Shown in pieces: positions 34,941-42,435 of a stretch of DNA of 64,000 nt. Below the pieces are notes generated by a model, which saw nothing but the letters and a program-made list of their open reading frames with translations, made no database searches and was not told where the DNA came from. The stretch spans positions 20,357 through 84,356 of the forward strand of contig NZ_NWVC01000009.1 in NCBI RefSeq assembly GCF_002374855.1, written 5' to 3'. The position numbers and the translations under genes are program-made. This stretch comes from Sphingomonas adhaesiva. GTDB taxonomy: Bacteria; Pseudomonadota; Alphaproteobacteria; Sphingomonadales; Sphingomonadaceae. The first letter of the stretch is position 1. Each line of letters starts with the position of its first letter.

Positions 34941-35288
34941 TTACCGCGACGCCATCGCCGATCCGAGCCGGGTGAGACCGCGTCGTGCGATGTCATGCGA
35001 CGACAGCACCGCGCCGTCCGGAAGGTCCATCGCCACCGCCTCGCGTTCCATCACCTGCCCGTACAGGGCGCGGGCCTGATCGATGCGGCCGGTCCGCGCG
35101 TAGACCGCGGCGAGGTTGAGCATAAGCTCAGGGCTGCTGGGAAAAATCGCGCGCTCACGGTTCAGCGTCGCTTCCGCCTGCGACAGGCTGCCTGCCGAGA
35201 TAGCCTGATACCCGGTGCGATCCTTCGCCATCGCCGGGGTGGCGAGAACTGCGGCCGACGCCGCTGCGATCATGACGATCCTGCCCAT
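34941..35288 (-). CDS. small exported TPR protein
   Basis: 115 aa; ATG 35288 with AGGAGA 5 nt upstream (minus strand). Signal peptide MGRIVMIAAASAAVLATPAMA, then about one and a half tetratricopeptide units: AISAGSLSQAEATLNRERAI and PELMLNLAAVYARTGRIDQA. Similar short TPR proteins are common and uncharacterised in sphingomonads. Likely a periplasmic protein-protein interaction module. It stands alone between two terminator-like hairpins. Confidence 0.82.
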   Translation of the reverse strand: MGRIVMIAAASAAVLATPAMAKDRTGYQAISAGSLSQAEATLNRERAIFPSSPELMLNLAAVYARTGRIDQARALYGQVMEREAVAMDLPDGAVLSSHDIARRGLTRLGSAMASR

Positions 35289-35336
35289 CACCGTCTCCTG
35301 TCACTGACCTCCGCCCAATGCTTCGGTTACTGTTTT

Positions 35337-35355
35337 ATGACATGAAGAGTGTCAT
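35337..35355. promoter_or_regulatory. inverted repeat upstream of the TPR gene
   Basis: ATGACA-N7-TGTCAT lies about 50 bp ahead of the TPR gene start in a locally A/T-richer stretch. It is placed where an operator or promoter element would be. No regulator can be named. Confidence 0.3.
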
Positions 35356-35920
35356 CGTTACGTCATATTGGCAAGAGCCATTGAGCGCGGTGACGTGGTG
35401 TTCGGCCGAAGTCTCGCTCGGCTCTAGCATCCGCTCCGGAAGGCCCCGATCGTGCTCGCGATGCCGAGTTCCCGCGGAGCGCCAGTACTGATGGCGCCCG
35501 TGACACGTGGCGCCCGGCATCATCCGGCGTGGCGATGCCGGAACGGCGATGTCATGCGGTGGAGACAGGAAGCGACAACTTTTCCCTTACCTCATCGAGA
35601 CAGCGGTCTTCTCGTCGCACTGGACGCGCCACGGCCGGCGCGACTTACAGTGTCTGCACCCAGTCGGGATAATGGCGCTTCGGAGCCAAACCAGGCGTTA
35701 CGGCGTGAGCGCGAGGGCAGCGATACCGAACCACCATGGTCGGCGCGCGACGTCGCATCCCGCCTGCTTTCGCGCTCCGCCGAGAGGCGTTCCCCCGGTG
35801 GGTCCGTTGGCTAGGCCGCGTGTCTGCGTGTGGCCGAGCCACGCATATGCGCACGATCCTTGCCAGCGGTCGTCACCGAGCGACGTAAGCCCTGTACCGA
35901 TCAAAACATGACAAACGAAA
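35356..35920. other. intergenic stretch with no gene I can support
   Basis: Several frames up to about 130 codons are open, but none has an RBS, a recognisable domain or normal sphingomonad codon use, and they contradict each other. Short inverted repeats (for example CCGGCATC ... GATGCCGG near 35515-35540) are present. I see no tRNA-like cloverleaf. It may hold the promoter of the TPR gene, an unrecognised small RNA or decayed sequence. Confidence 0.4.
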
Positions 35921-35946
35921 ACGGGCGGCCCGTTGGGGCCGCCCGT
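35921..35946 (-). terminator. intrinsic terminator of the tonB-exbB-exbD1-exbD2 cluster
   Basis: Perfect 10-bp inverted repeat ACGGGCGGCC/GGCCGCCCGT around a 6-nt loop. On the minus strand it is followed by TTTCGTTTG. It sits 41 bp after the exbD2 stop. Confidence 0.85.
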
Positions 35947-35987
35947 ACATCGTCCGATGGTTCGCAAGCGAACCGGATCGCACCCGA

Positions 35988-36416
35988 TCAGAAGTCGCGG
36001 TAATATTGCTCGTTGCCGACGAAGCCCAGCTTCGTGACGTTCGACCGCTTGATCTCCGCCAGGGTCTGATCGACGACGTCGTAACGCGTCGCCGGGTCCG
36101 GCTGGAACTGCAGTTCCGGCTCGGGGTTCATCGCCGCCGACTGGTCCAGATATTGGCGCAGCAGCGTCGAGTTCACCGGCGCACCGTTCCAGGTGACGTT
36201 GCCGGCCACGTCGATCGCGATCTTGTTCTTGATCGGGTCGACCGGCGGCTTGACCGCCTTCGGATCGTTGACCGGCAGGTCGACCTTCACCGCGTGGGTC
36301 GGCACCGGGAGGGTGATGATGAACATGATGAGGAGAACGAGCATGACGTCGATCAACGGCGTCGTGTTCATTTCCATCATCGGTTCGCCGTCATCGCGGC
36401 CACCACTCATTGCCAT
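35988..36416 (-). CDS. exbD2: ExbD-family proton-channel subunit (second copy)
   Basis: 142 aa with one N-terminal membrane segment carrying the essential Asp (D23) in TTPLIDVMLVLLIMFIITLP, then a periplasmic ExbD/TolR domain. Partner of ExbB in using the proton motive force to drive TonB. It follows exbD1 by 12 bp on the minus strand. The tonB-exbB-exbD1-exbD2 order is known from Xanthomonas, where exbD2 is dispensable for iron uptake but needed for pectin-related responses; the role here is not known. Confidence 0.92.
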   Translation of the reverse strand: MAMSGGRDDGEPMMEMNTTPLIDVMLVLLIMFIITLPVPTHAVKVDLPVNDPKAVKPPVDPIKNKIAIDVAGNVTWNGAPVNSTLLRQYLDQSAAMNPEPELQFQPDPATRYDVVDQTLAEIKRSNVTKLGFVGNEQYYRDF

Positions 36417-36428
36417 GTCAGCTACTCC

Positions 36429-36899
36429 TTAACCCGCGACGGACGGCTGCGAGATGAATCCGACCTTTGCGAAGCCGGCCATCTGCATGTTGTAGATCGT
36501 CCCCGCGACGCAACGCCACGGCGTGGCGACGTCGGCGCGGATGTGCGCTTCCGGCAGTTCGAGGTCCGGGTTGCCTGCGCCGCCCTGACGATCGATCTCG
36601 GTCTTCAGCTTCGCGACCGCACGATCCAGCAGTTCCTGGTGGGTGACCGGCGTGATGCCCCAGTACACCTGGCAGGTGCCGTTGTTGCCGGTGACCGACA
36701 GCGAGACGTTCTCGGGCTTGGTCGTGGTGGGATCGAAGGTGACGTTGGGCAGCTTGATGCCCTTCACCGTCTGGATGGCGACCGGCACCGCGATCAGGAA
36801 GATGATGAGGAGCACCAGCATGACGTCTACGAGAGGCGTCGTGTTGATGTCCGACATCGGTTTTTCTTCAGCGGAATTTCCGCCAACGCTCATCGCCAT
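36429..36899 (-). CDS. exbD1: ExbD-family proton-channel subunit (first copy)
   Basis: 156 aa. The membrane segment with D25 (TTPLVDVMLVLLIIFLIAVP) is conserved. The periplasmic domain is longer than in the neighbouring ExbD2 and holds two cysteines, at about 76 (NGTCQVYWG) and 130 (PWRCVAG), which could form a disulfide. The N-terminus MAMSVGGNSAEEKPMSDINT replaces the shorter cytoplasmic tail of ExbD2. Located between exbB (122 bp away) and exbD2. Confidence 0.92.
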   Translation of the reverse strand: MAMSVGGNSAEEKPMSDINTTPLVDVMLVLLIIFLIAVPVAIQTVKGIKLPNVTFDPTTTKPENVSLSVTGNNGTCQVYWGITPVTHQELLDRAVAKLKTEIDRQGGAGNPDLELPEAHIRADVATPWRCVAGTIYNMQMAGFAKVGFISQPSVAG

Positions 36900-37021
36900 G
36901 GATCAGGCTTTCCTATTCCTTCGTTCCGCCGCCTCGCTTCCGATCCTTCGGACCACAAGGAAGCAGCGGCAGGTGATGAACGGGGCCACCACCAGGGGCG
37001 GCCCCGCGTACCCCTTTTATC

Positions 37022-37810
37022 TTACGGGCGGGTCTGCACGCCACCGGCCTGGCCGGCGGTCGTGGTCGCCGCCGGCTTCACCGGAGCCTTGGGCGCCGGG
37101 CCCGCAGCCGCCGGCTTCACCGCACCGTTCGAAGCCAGGAAGCCCAGCACGTCGTTCGAGAAGGCCGACAGGTCTTCCGCGATCGACTTGTTGCGACGCT
37201 GCAGCCAGTTGTAGGCGAGCACCGCCGGCACCGCGACGACCAGGCCGAGCGCGGTCATGATGAGCGCTTCACCGACCGGACCGGCGACCTTGTCGATCGA
37301 CGGATCGCCCGACGCGCCGATCTTGATCAGCGCGCGGTAGATGCCGACGACGGTGCCGAACAGACCGATGAACGGCGCGGTCGCGCCCACGGTCGCCAGG
37401 AACGCCAGACCACCACCCAGCTTCGAGTTGATCGCGGCTTCCGAGCGGGCCAGCGAACCGTGCAGCCAGTCGTGCGCTTCGACCGGGTCGGTCAGCTTCG
37501 AGTGCTGCTCCTGAGCGGCCAGGCCGTCGTCGACCAGCTGCTTGTAGGCCGAGTTCTTCTCCAGCTTCGCCGAACCTTCGCGCAGCGACGTGCTGTTCCA
37601 GAAGCTCGTACGGACGCGCTTGGCCTGATTCAGGATCTTCTGCTGCTCGAACAGCTTGGAGAACAGGATGTAGAAGGACACCACCGACATGATCACCAGG
37701 ATGGTGAACACCGACTGCGAGATGATGCCGCCTTCCTTGAGCGCCTGCTGCAGGCCGAACTGGTTTTCGGCTGCCGCGGTCCCACCCGCGGCGAGGATGT
37801 TGATGATCAT
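37022..37810 (-). CDS. exbB: ExbB / MotA-TolQ-ExbB family proton channel
   Basis: 262 aa with three membrane segments: about 30-55 (SQSVFTILVIMSVVSFYILF), 130-155 (LAFLATVGATAPFIGLFGTV) and 175-200 (GEALIMTALGLVVAVPAVLA), the standard TolQ/ExbB topology. The C-terminus carries an Ala/Pro/Lys-rich tail of about 35 aa absent from E. coli ExbB. It forms the pentameric channel around the ExbD dimer and energises TonB for the receptors in this window. Confidence 0.93.
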   Translation of the reverse strand: MIINILAAGGTAAAENQFGLQQALKEGGIISQSVFTILVIMSVVSFYILFSKLFEQQKILNQAKRVRTSFWNSTSLREGSAKLEKNSAYKQLVDDGLAAQEQHSKLTDPVEAHDWLHGSLARSEAAINSKLGGGLAFLATVGATAPFIGLFGTVVGIYRALIKIGASGDPSIDKVAGPVGEALIMTALGLVVAVPAVLAYNWLQRRNKSIAEDLSAFSNDVLGFLASNGAVKPAAAGPAPKAPVKPAATTTAGQAGGVQTRP

Positions 37811-37868
37811 TGTAGCTCTAGTCCTCTGACTGAATAGGTTTGTTTCGTTCGGTCGATCTACGCGAAGA

Positions 37869-38540
37869 TCAGTTCTGCGGCAGGCGCCAGGTCACGCGGC
37901 GGCTGCGGCTGGTCGCCATCGGGTTACCCGCGGCGTCGAGCGCCGGCGAATAACGTCCGCGACGTTCCAGGATGCGACACGTCGCCTGGTCGAGAGCGGA
38001 CGAGCCGCTGGACGACGTCACGCGGCAGTTTTCCGCGCGCCCCTGCGCATTGACGGTCCATGCGATGCCGACGGTACCCTGTTCCTCGGCGCGCAGCGCC
38101 GACGGGGGATAGTCGTCCGCCGAGAACCAGCTCAGCTCGTCACCCTTTGACGCTGCGGCCTTGCTCACCGTGGGGGGAGCGGGCGGCGGCGGCGCGGGCG
38201 GCGCAGGCGGTGCGACGACCGGCGACGGCACATAGACCGGCGGCGGGGTCGGAACCGTCTGAATCGCGACGGGCGGCGGGTTCGGGTTCTGGACGATCGG
38301 CGGCGGCGACACCACCGGCGGCGGCGTCATCGGCACGTCGGGCGGAGGGGGCGGCGGCTCATCCGGCGGCGGGGGCGGTGGCTCCTCGACGTCGAACGTG
38401 TTCAGCTTCTCGACCTGCTTCTTGACGAAATTCGTCGCGAGGCCGGTTACGAAGGCATAGCCGAGAGCGACGTGAATCAGCGCGACGATCACCAGCGCGC
38501 CAATCTTGCCCCCGCTCATCTTCTGGTCAGAATAGGCCAT
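37869..38540 (-). CDS. tonB: TonB energy-transducing protein
   Basis: 223 aa. A single N-terminal membrane anchor (about 13-34, GALVIVALIHVALGYAFVTG) is followed by a Pro-rich periplasmic linker with EEPPPPPPDEPPPPPP and further Pro runs to about residue 125, then a TonB C-terminal domain (YPPSALRAEEQGTVGIAWTV and VTSSSGSSALDQATCRILER). It transmits energy from ExbB/ExbD to outer-membrane receptors. First gene of the minus-strand cluster; its 5' leader holds a 9-bp hairpin and a divergent 16-bp palindrome lies further upstream. Confidence 0.94.
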   Translation of the reverse strand: MAYSDQKMSGGKIGALVIVALIHVALGYAFVTGLATNFVKKQVEKLNTFDVEEPPPPPPDEPPPPPPDVPMTPPPVVSPPPIVQNPNPPPVAIQTVPTPPPVYVPSPVVAPPAPPAPPPPAPPTVSKAAASKGDELSWFSADDYPPSALRAEEQGTVGIAWTVNAQGRAENCRVTSSSGSSALDQATCRILERRGRYSPALDAAGNPMATSRSRRVTWRLPQN

Positions 38541-38578
38541 TCAGCAACGAAACTCCCTCATCCTGCGGCCCTTGGGGT

Positions 38579-38600
38579 GGTCGGACACCGTTGTCCGACC
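38579..38600 (-). promoter_or_regulatory. hairpin in the tonB leader
   Basis: GGTCGGACA/TGTCCGACC is a perfect 9-bp inverted repeat with a CCGT loop (plus strand), ending 38 bp before the tonB start. In the tonB mRNA it would be a stable stem ahead of the RBS. No T-run follows, so it is not an ordinary terminator. Confidence 0.45.
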
Positions 38601-38718
38601 GGGTGTTAACCGTTCCGCAGCCCCTCATGCGATAGGCCGCAGACCGCCAAGTCCTATCGCGCCGCTTTTGGCGACGCAAACGCTTTGTCACGCGCAACAA
38701 ACGTACAATCGAACCACG

Positions 38719-38734
38719 ACAGAATTATTTCTGT
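38719..38734. promoter_or_regulatory. 16-bp palindrome between tonB and the 38767 gene
   Basis: ACAGAA-TTAT-TTCTGT is a perfect inverted repeat in the most A/T-rich part of the 226-bp divergent spacer, 32 bp from the start of the plus-strand gene. It is a candidate operator for one or both genes. It does not look like a classical Fur box by eye. Confidence 0.4.
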
Positions 38735-38766
38735 ATCGTTCATCAAGGTTGACGTAGGCGGATCGC

Positions 38767-39648
38767 ATGACCTCACCCGCGCTTCGCCGAGTCCCGCACA
38801 TTTTTCTCGCGCTGGCGCTGCTGGCCTTAGCCGCCGGGCCTGCGTGGGCGCAAACCCCAACAGTCCAGGCCGTTGAATCCGCGCCGGTTTACGAGGATGT
38901 CGCGGACCTGGTGATCGACAGCCCGGTGATCGTCGATGCGACCATCCGCTCGGCCGCGCGGATCAAGGGGGCGGAGGCCGCCGGGGTCGCCCCCGGCCAC
39001 ACCCGTTTCTATGTCGAAGCCGATGTCGCGGCGCTGATCCGCGGCACGGGCGCGATCCCCTCGCGAATCGGCTGGCTGGTCGATGTCGCGCCTGACTGGC
39101 GCGGGCGTACCCCGAATCTGAAGAAGCGCCGCGTCATCGCCTTCGCCCGGCCGGTCGCGGGGCGCCCCGATCAGCTCCAGCTCGTCACCCCCGATGCACA
39201 GCGCGACTGGTCCCCCGCGCTCGACGCGCTGACCCGGCGGATTGCGCAGGAGGCGGCCGCGCCCGACGCGCCCCCGGTCGTGACCGACATACGCAACGCC
39301 TTCCATGTGCCAGGCGCGCTGCCCGGTGAGGGCGAGACGCAGATCTTCCTCAAGACCCGCGACGATCGCCCCGCCGCGCTGTCGATCCTGCGCCGCCCGG
39401 GCGAGCAGCCGCGCTGGTCGGTCGCCACCAGCGAGATCATCGACGATTCGGCCGCCGCTCCGGCCCGCGACACGCTGTTGTGGTATCGTCTCGCGTGCTT
39501 CCTGCCGCGCACGCTGCCGGAACGCAGCACCGCGGCACTCTCTGCGGACGATGCCGAGCAGGCGCGCGCCGACTATCGCTTCGTGATCGAACAGCTCGGC
39601 ACGTGCCGGAATGGGACAGACGCTAGCGGCGGTGGCGCACCAACGTGA
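38767..39648 (+). CDS. exported hypothetical protein
   Basis: 293 aa; signal peptide ending GPAWAQ. The mature protein has no catalytic motif I know. It contains beta-strand-rich segments (DLVIDSPVIVDATIRSAARI, HTRFYVEADVAALIRG), resembling conserved hypothetical proteins found next to ton or fol genes in sphingomonads. Function unknown; location probably periplasmic. It is divergent from tonB and overlaps the convergent folB by 26 bp. Confidence 0.75.
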   Translation: MTSPALRRVPHIFLALALLALAAGPAWAQTPTVQAVESAPVYEDVADLVIDSPVIVDATIRSAARIKGAEAAGVAPGHTRFYVEADVAALIRGTGAIPSRIGWLVDVAPDWRGRTPNLKKRRVIAFARPVAGRPDQLQLVTPDAQRDWSPALDALTRRIAQEAAAPDAPPVVTDIRNAFHVPGALPGEGETQIFLKTRDDRPAALSILRRPGEQPRWSVATSEIIDDSAAAPARDTLLWYRLACFLPRTLPERSTAALSADDAEQARADYRFVIEQLGTCRNGTDASGGGAPT

Positions 39649-40003
39649 TCCCGATCGATTCGCCGGCCTCGGCGATCGCCAGCTTGACGATCTTCACCTT
39701 CACGCGGCGAACGCGACGGTCCTGAAGGAACAGCGTCTCCGCAATGTGGTCGGCCACCGCCTCGATCAGCGTGAAATGCCCCGCCGGCGCCAGCGCGTCG
39801 GTCGCGGCGTGGCGCAGGTCGAGATAATTCTTCGACGCACTGAGCGGGGTATCGGGGGCATAGCGATCGGGCGCATCGAGCAGCACGGTGAGCGAGATTC
39901 GCAGCGGCTGCGGCAGGTGCGTTTCCTCGGAATAGATGCCGGTGAGCACCTGCACCTCCAGGTCGTGCACCTCCAGTTCCAGCGTATCGTCCATCGCGCT
40001 CAT
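39623..40003 (-). CDS. folB: dihydroneopterin aldolase FolB
   Basis: 126 aa; ATG 40003 overlaps the GST-gene stop (ATGA). FolB motifs: LEVQVLTGIYSEETHLPQPL, the NYLDLRHAATDAL segment and HFTLIEAVADHIAETLF with the active-site Glu (LIEAVA). Folate pathway step: 7,8-dihydroneopterin to 6-hydroxymethyl-7,8-dihydropterin plus glycolaldehyde. Folate partners folP and folK are not adjacent. Confidence 0.88.
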   Translation of the reverse strand: MSAMDDTLELEVHDLEVQVLTGIYSEETHLPQPLRISLTVLLDAPDRYAPDTPLSASKNYLDLRHAATDALAPAGHFTLIEAVADHIAETLFLQDRRVRRVKVKIVKLAIAEAGESIGITLVRHRR

Positions 40004-40632
40004 GCCTCCGCGCTCGGGCGCGCAGCGACGATGCCGTACCAGCGCGCGATATGCTCCGCCCCCTCGGGCAGCGTCAGCCGGGCGCGCCGCGCGAAGTCGA
40101 TCGTCGCCAATGCGGTGATATCGGCGAAGCTGTAGCGATCGCCCGCAACCCATTCATTCTGCGCCAGTTGTTGGTCGAGCGCCTCGGCGAACCCGGCCCA
40201 CATCACCCGCGCGCGATCGACCAGCGCGGGGATCTGCGACACTTCCGGCCAGTGACCGGGCAAGCCCCGCCCCGCGAAGGCCGGAACGCCGTTGCGCAGC
40301 GCATAAGCGGCGGCGGCATAGCCCTCCGCCTCGATCCGACGGGTCCAGCTTTCGATGCGCGCGATCTCGACCGGGCGGACGCCGAACAGCGGCGGATCGG
40401 GATGCAGCGCCTCGAAGAAGCGGCAGATCGCGGCGGATTCGACGATCACCTCGCCGTCGTCCAGTTCCAGCGCGGGCACGACCCCGCGCGGCACCAGCGC
40501 GCGATAGGCGTCGCCCAGATGTTCGCCCGCCGCCAGGTCGATCGGCACACGCTCGACCTGGATCGCCTTCTCGGCGAGATACATCCGTACCCGGCGGGGG
40601 CTGGGTGCCCAGGCGGCATCGTAAAGCTTCAT
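40000..40632 (-). CDS. glutathione S-transferase family protein
   Basis: 210 aa. N-terminal thioredoxin-like domain (MKLYDAAWAPSPRRVRMYLA; cis-Pro segment RGVVPALELDDGEVIVESAA) and an all-helical C-terminal domain (NEWVAGDRYSFADITALATI, a GST N-capping box). Candidate catalytic Ser or Pro near APSPRR. Substrate unknown. ATG 40632 is preceded by an in-frame GTG. It is coupled to folB. Confidence 0.87.
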   Translation of the reverse strand: MKLYDAAWAPSPRRVRMYLAEKAIQVERVPIDLAAGEHLGDAYRALVPRGVVPALELDDGEVIVESAAICRFFEALHPDPPLFGVRPVEIARIESWTRRIEAEGYAAAAYALRNGVPAFAGRGLPGHWPEVSQIPALVDRARVMWAGFAEALDQQLAQNEWVAGDRYSFADITALATIDFARRARLTLPEGAEHIARWYGIVAARPSAEA

Positions 40633-40694
40633 CACACGGTCATTCCGGTTGCGTTCGGTCCCAGTCCCGCTAAAGCGCCCGCGCCCGGGCGTCC

Positions 40695-41228
40695 ATGCCC
40701 GGTATTGGGCAGGATGCGGCGGTGGTCCAGATGGTGCCGATCACGACGGTGGATGCGACCGCGGTGGAGCGGCTGCTCGACCGTGCGTTCGGCACCGATC
40801 GGCACGGCCGCACCGCCTACCGCCTGCGTGCCGGGACCGATGAGATCCCCGACCTGAGCATCGCCGCGATCGAGGGCGGCCAACTGATCGGGTCGATCCA
40901 GTGCTGGCCGGTGCGCTTTGCCGGCGACGACGGGCGCGACGTGCCGCTGGTGCTGGTCGGGCCGGTGGCGGTCGCCCCGGAACGCCAGCAGGGCGGCATC
41001 GGACGCGCGCTGGTCACCGCGTCGCTGGCCGCGGCGGACACGCGCGGCGACACCCTGATGCTGATCGGCGATCCGGAATATTACGGCCGCTTCTTCGGTT
41101 TTTCGGCGGAGGCAACCGCGGGCTGGCGCCTGCCCGGCCCCGTCGAGGCCCATCGCCTGCTGGCGCGCGGGCCAGGCGTGCCGGCGGGTGCGGGGACGAT
41201 CGGGCCGCGGGTGACGGTGGTCGCCTGA
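40695..41228 (+). CDS. GNAT-family N-acetyltransferase
   Basis: 177 aa. The acetyl-CoA site is visible as LVLVGPVAVAPERQQGGIGR (motif A, Q/RxxGxG/A). GDPEYYGRFFGF is typical of the YhbS-type subgroup of GNAT proteins. The acceptor is unknown. An internal ATG at 40731 could be the true start since the first 12 residues are not conserved-looking. Confidence 0.87.
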   Translation: MPGIGQDAAVVQMVPITTVDATAVERLLDRAFGTDRHGRTAYRLRAGTDEIPDLSIAAIEGGQLIGSIQCWPVRFAGDDGRDVPLVLVGPVAVAPERQQGGIGRALVTASLAAADTRGDTLMLIGDPEYYGRFFGFSAEATAGWRLPGPVEAHRLLARGPGVPAGAGTIGPRVTVVA

Positions 41229-41284
41229 CGGTTATCGGTCCACTCGCCCTTTACCCGCGCCGCCCGGCTCCCTAACTGGCGGAT

Positions 41285-41848
41285 ATGCCGATGGCGTCGC
41301 CCCCCGATTTCGACACGCTGACGTTCGCCGATATCGCGCGGCTGGCGGATGCCGACCGCTTGCCCCCGGTCGACCGCTGGCATCCCGATCACTGCGGCGA
41401 CAGCGAAATGCGGATCGCGCGCGACGGCACCTGGTTCCATCAGGGGTCGCCGATCGGGCGCGCCGCGATGGTGCGCGCGTTCAGCCGCATTCTGCGCCGC
41501 GAGCCCGACGGCGGCTACGTCCTCGTCACGCCGGTCGAAAAGCTCGACATCGCCGTCGAGGATGCGCCGTTCGTCGCGGTCGAGATGAAGGCGGAGGGCG
41601 AAGGTCGCGACACGACGCTGGCGTTCCGGCTGAATACCGGGGAAGTCGTCACCGCCGGCCCCGATCATCCGCTGCGCTTCGAAGAGCATGACGACGGCCC
41701 CCACCCCTATGTGCGCGTGCGCGGCGGGCTGGACGCGCTGGTATCGCGCGCAATCTATTACGACCTGGCGGAGCGCGCGCTGGCGGGCAACGACACGCCA
41801 CCCGGCGTGTGGAGCGCCGGCGCCTTCTTTCCGCTCCAGCCCGAATGA
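41285..41848 (+). CDS. DUF1285 domain protein
   Basis: 187 aa. The DUF1285 signature is present: VDRWHPDHCGDSEMRIARDG, WFHQGSPIGRAAMVRAFSRI, VLVTPVEKLDIAVEDAPFVA. The family is widespread in proteobacteria; its molecular role is not established. It is coupled through ATGA to the CoA pyrophosphatase gene and then the CCA-adding enzyme gene, an arrangement common in Alphaproteobacteria. Confidence 0.87.
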   Translation: MPMASPPDFDTLTFADIARLADADRLPPVDRWHPDHCGDSEMRIARDGTWFHQGSPIGRAAMVRAFSRILRREPDGGYVLVTPVEKLDIAVEDAPFVAVEMKAEGEGRDTTLAFRLNTGEVVTAGPDHPLRFEEHDDGPHPYVRVRGGLDALVSRAIYYDLAERALAGNDTPPGVWSAGAFFPLQPE

Positions 41849-42435
41849 CGGCATTGGCCGAGCGGCTGGCCGCCGCGCTGGTGTCCCCGGCCGAAACCGC
41901 GCTGATCGAAAGCGATCAGGACGACCTGCCCGGACATGAGGCGATGGCGGCCGCAGCGGTGCTGGTGCCGATCACCGACCGGCCGCGCCCGGGACTGATC
42001 CTGACCCAGCGCACCGAGACGCTGCGCAAGCACGCCGGGCAGGTCGCCTTTCCCGGCGGTCGGATCGATCCGGGCGAGGATGCGGTGGCCGCGGCGTTGC
42101 GCGAGGCGGACGAGGAAATCGCGCTGCCCCGCGATGCCGTGCGGGTGATCGGCGCGGCCGACCGCTATCGCACCGGCACCGGGTTCAGCATCACGCCGAT
42201 CGTCGCGATCGTCCCGCCCGATCTGGCGCTGATCCCCAGCGAGGCGGAAGTTGCCAGCGTGTTCGAAGTGCCGCTCGATTTCGTGCTGGACAGCGCGAAC
42301 CACCGCGCCGTGTCGGCGATGTGGCAGGGGCGCGAACGCCATTATTACGAGATGATCTGGCAGGACCGCCGGATCTGGGGTGCGACCGCCGGCATGATCG
42401 TCAACCTGTCGCGGCGGTTGCGATGGGGAATGTGA
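41845..42435 (+). CDS. NUDIX CoA pyrophosphatase
   Basis: 196 aa; ATG 41845 overlaps the DUF1285 stop. The CoA-specific motif LRKHAGQVAFPGG leads directly into the Nudix box (residues 72-94, GRIDPGE then LREADEEIAL) with the metal-binding glutamates. It hydrolyses CoA and derivatives to phosphopantetheine and 3',5'-ADP, probably in CoA turnover. It belongs to the NudL/NUDT7 branch. Confidence 0.9.
   Translation: MTALAERLAAALVSPAETALIESDQDDLPGHEAMAAAAVLVPITDRPRPGLILTQRTETLRKHAGQVAFPGGRIDPGEDAVAAALREADEEIALPRDAVRVIGAADRYRTGTGFSITPIVAIVPPDLALIPSEAEVASVFEVPLDFVLDSANHRAVSAMWQGRERHYYEMIWQDRRIWGATAGMIVNLSRRLRWGM

Noticed and set aside
37869..38540. Proline-rich cell-wall or structural protein
   Set aside because: The N-terminal anchor, C-terminal TonB domain and exbB/exbD neighbours identify it as TonB.
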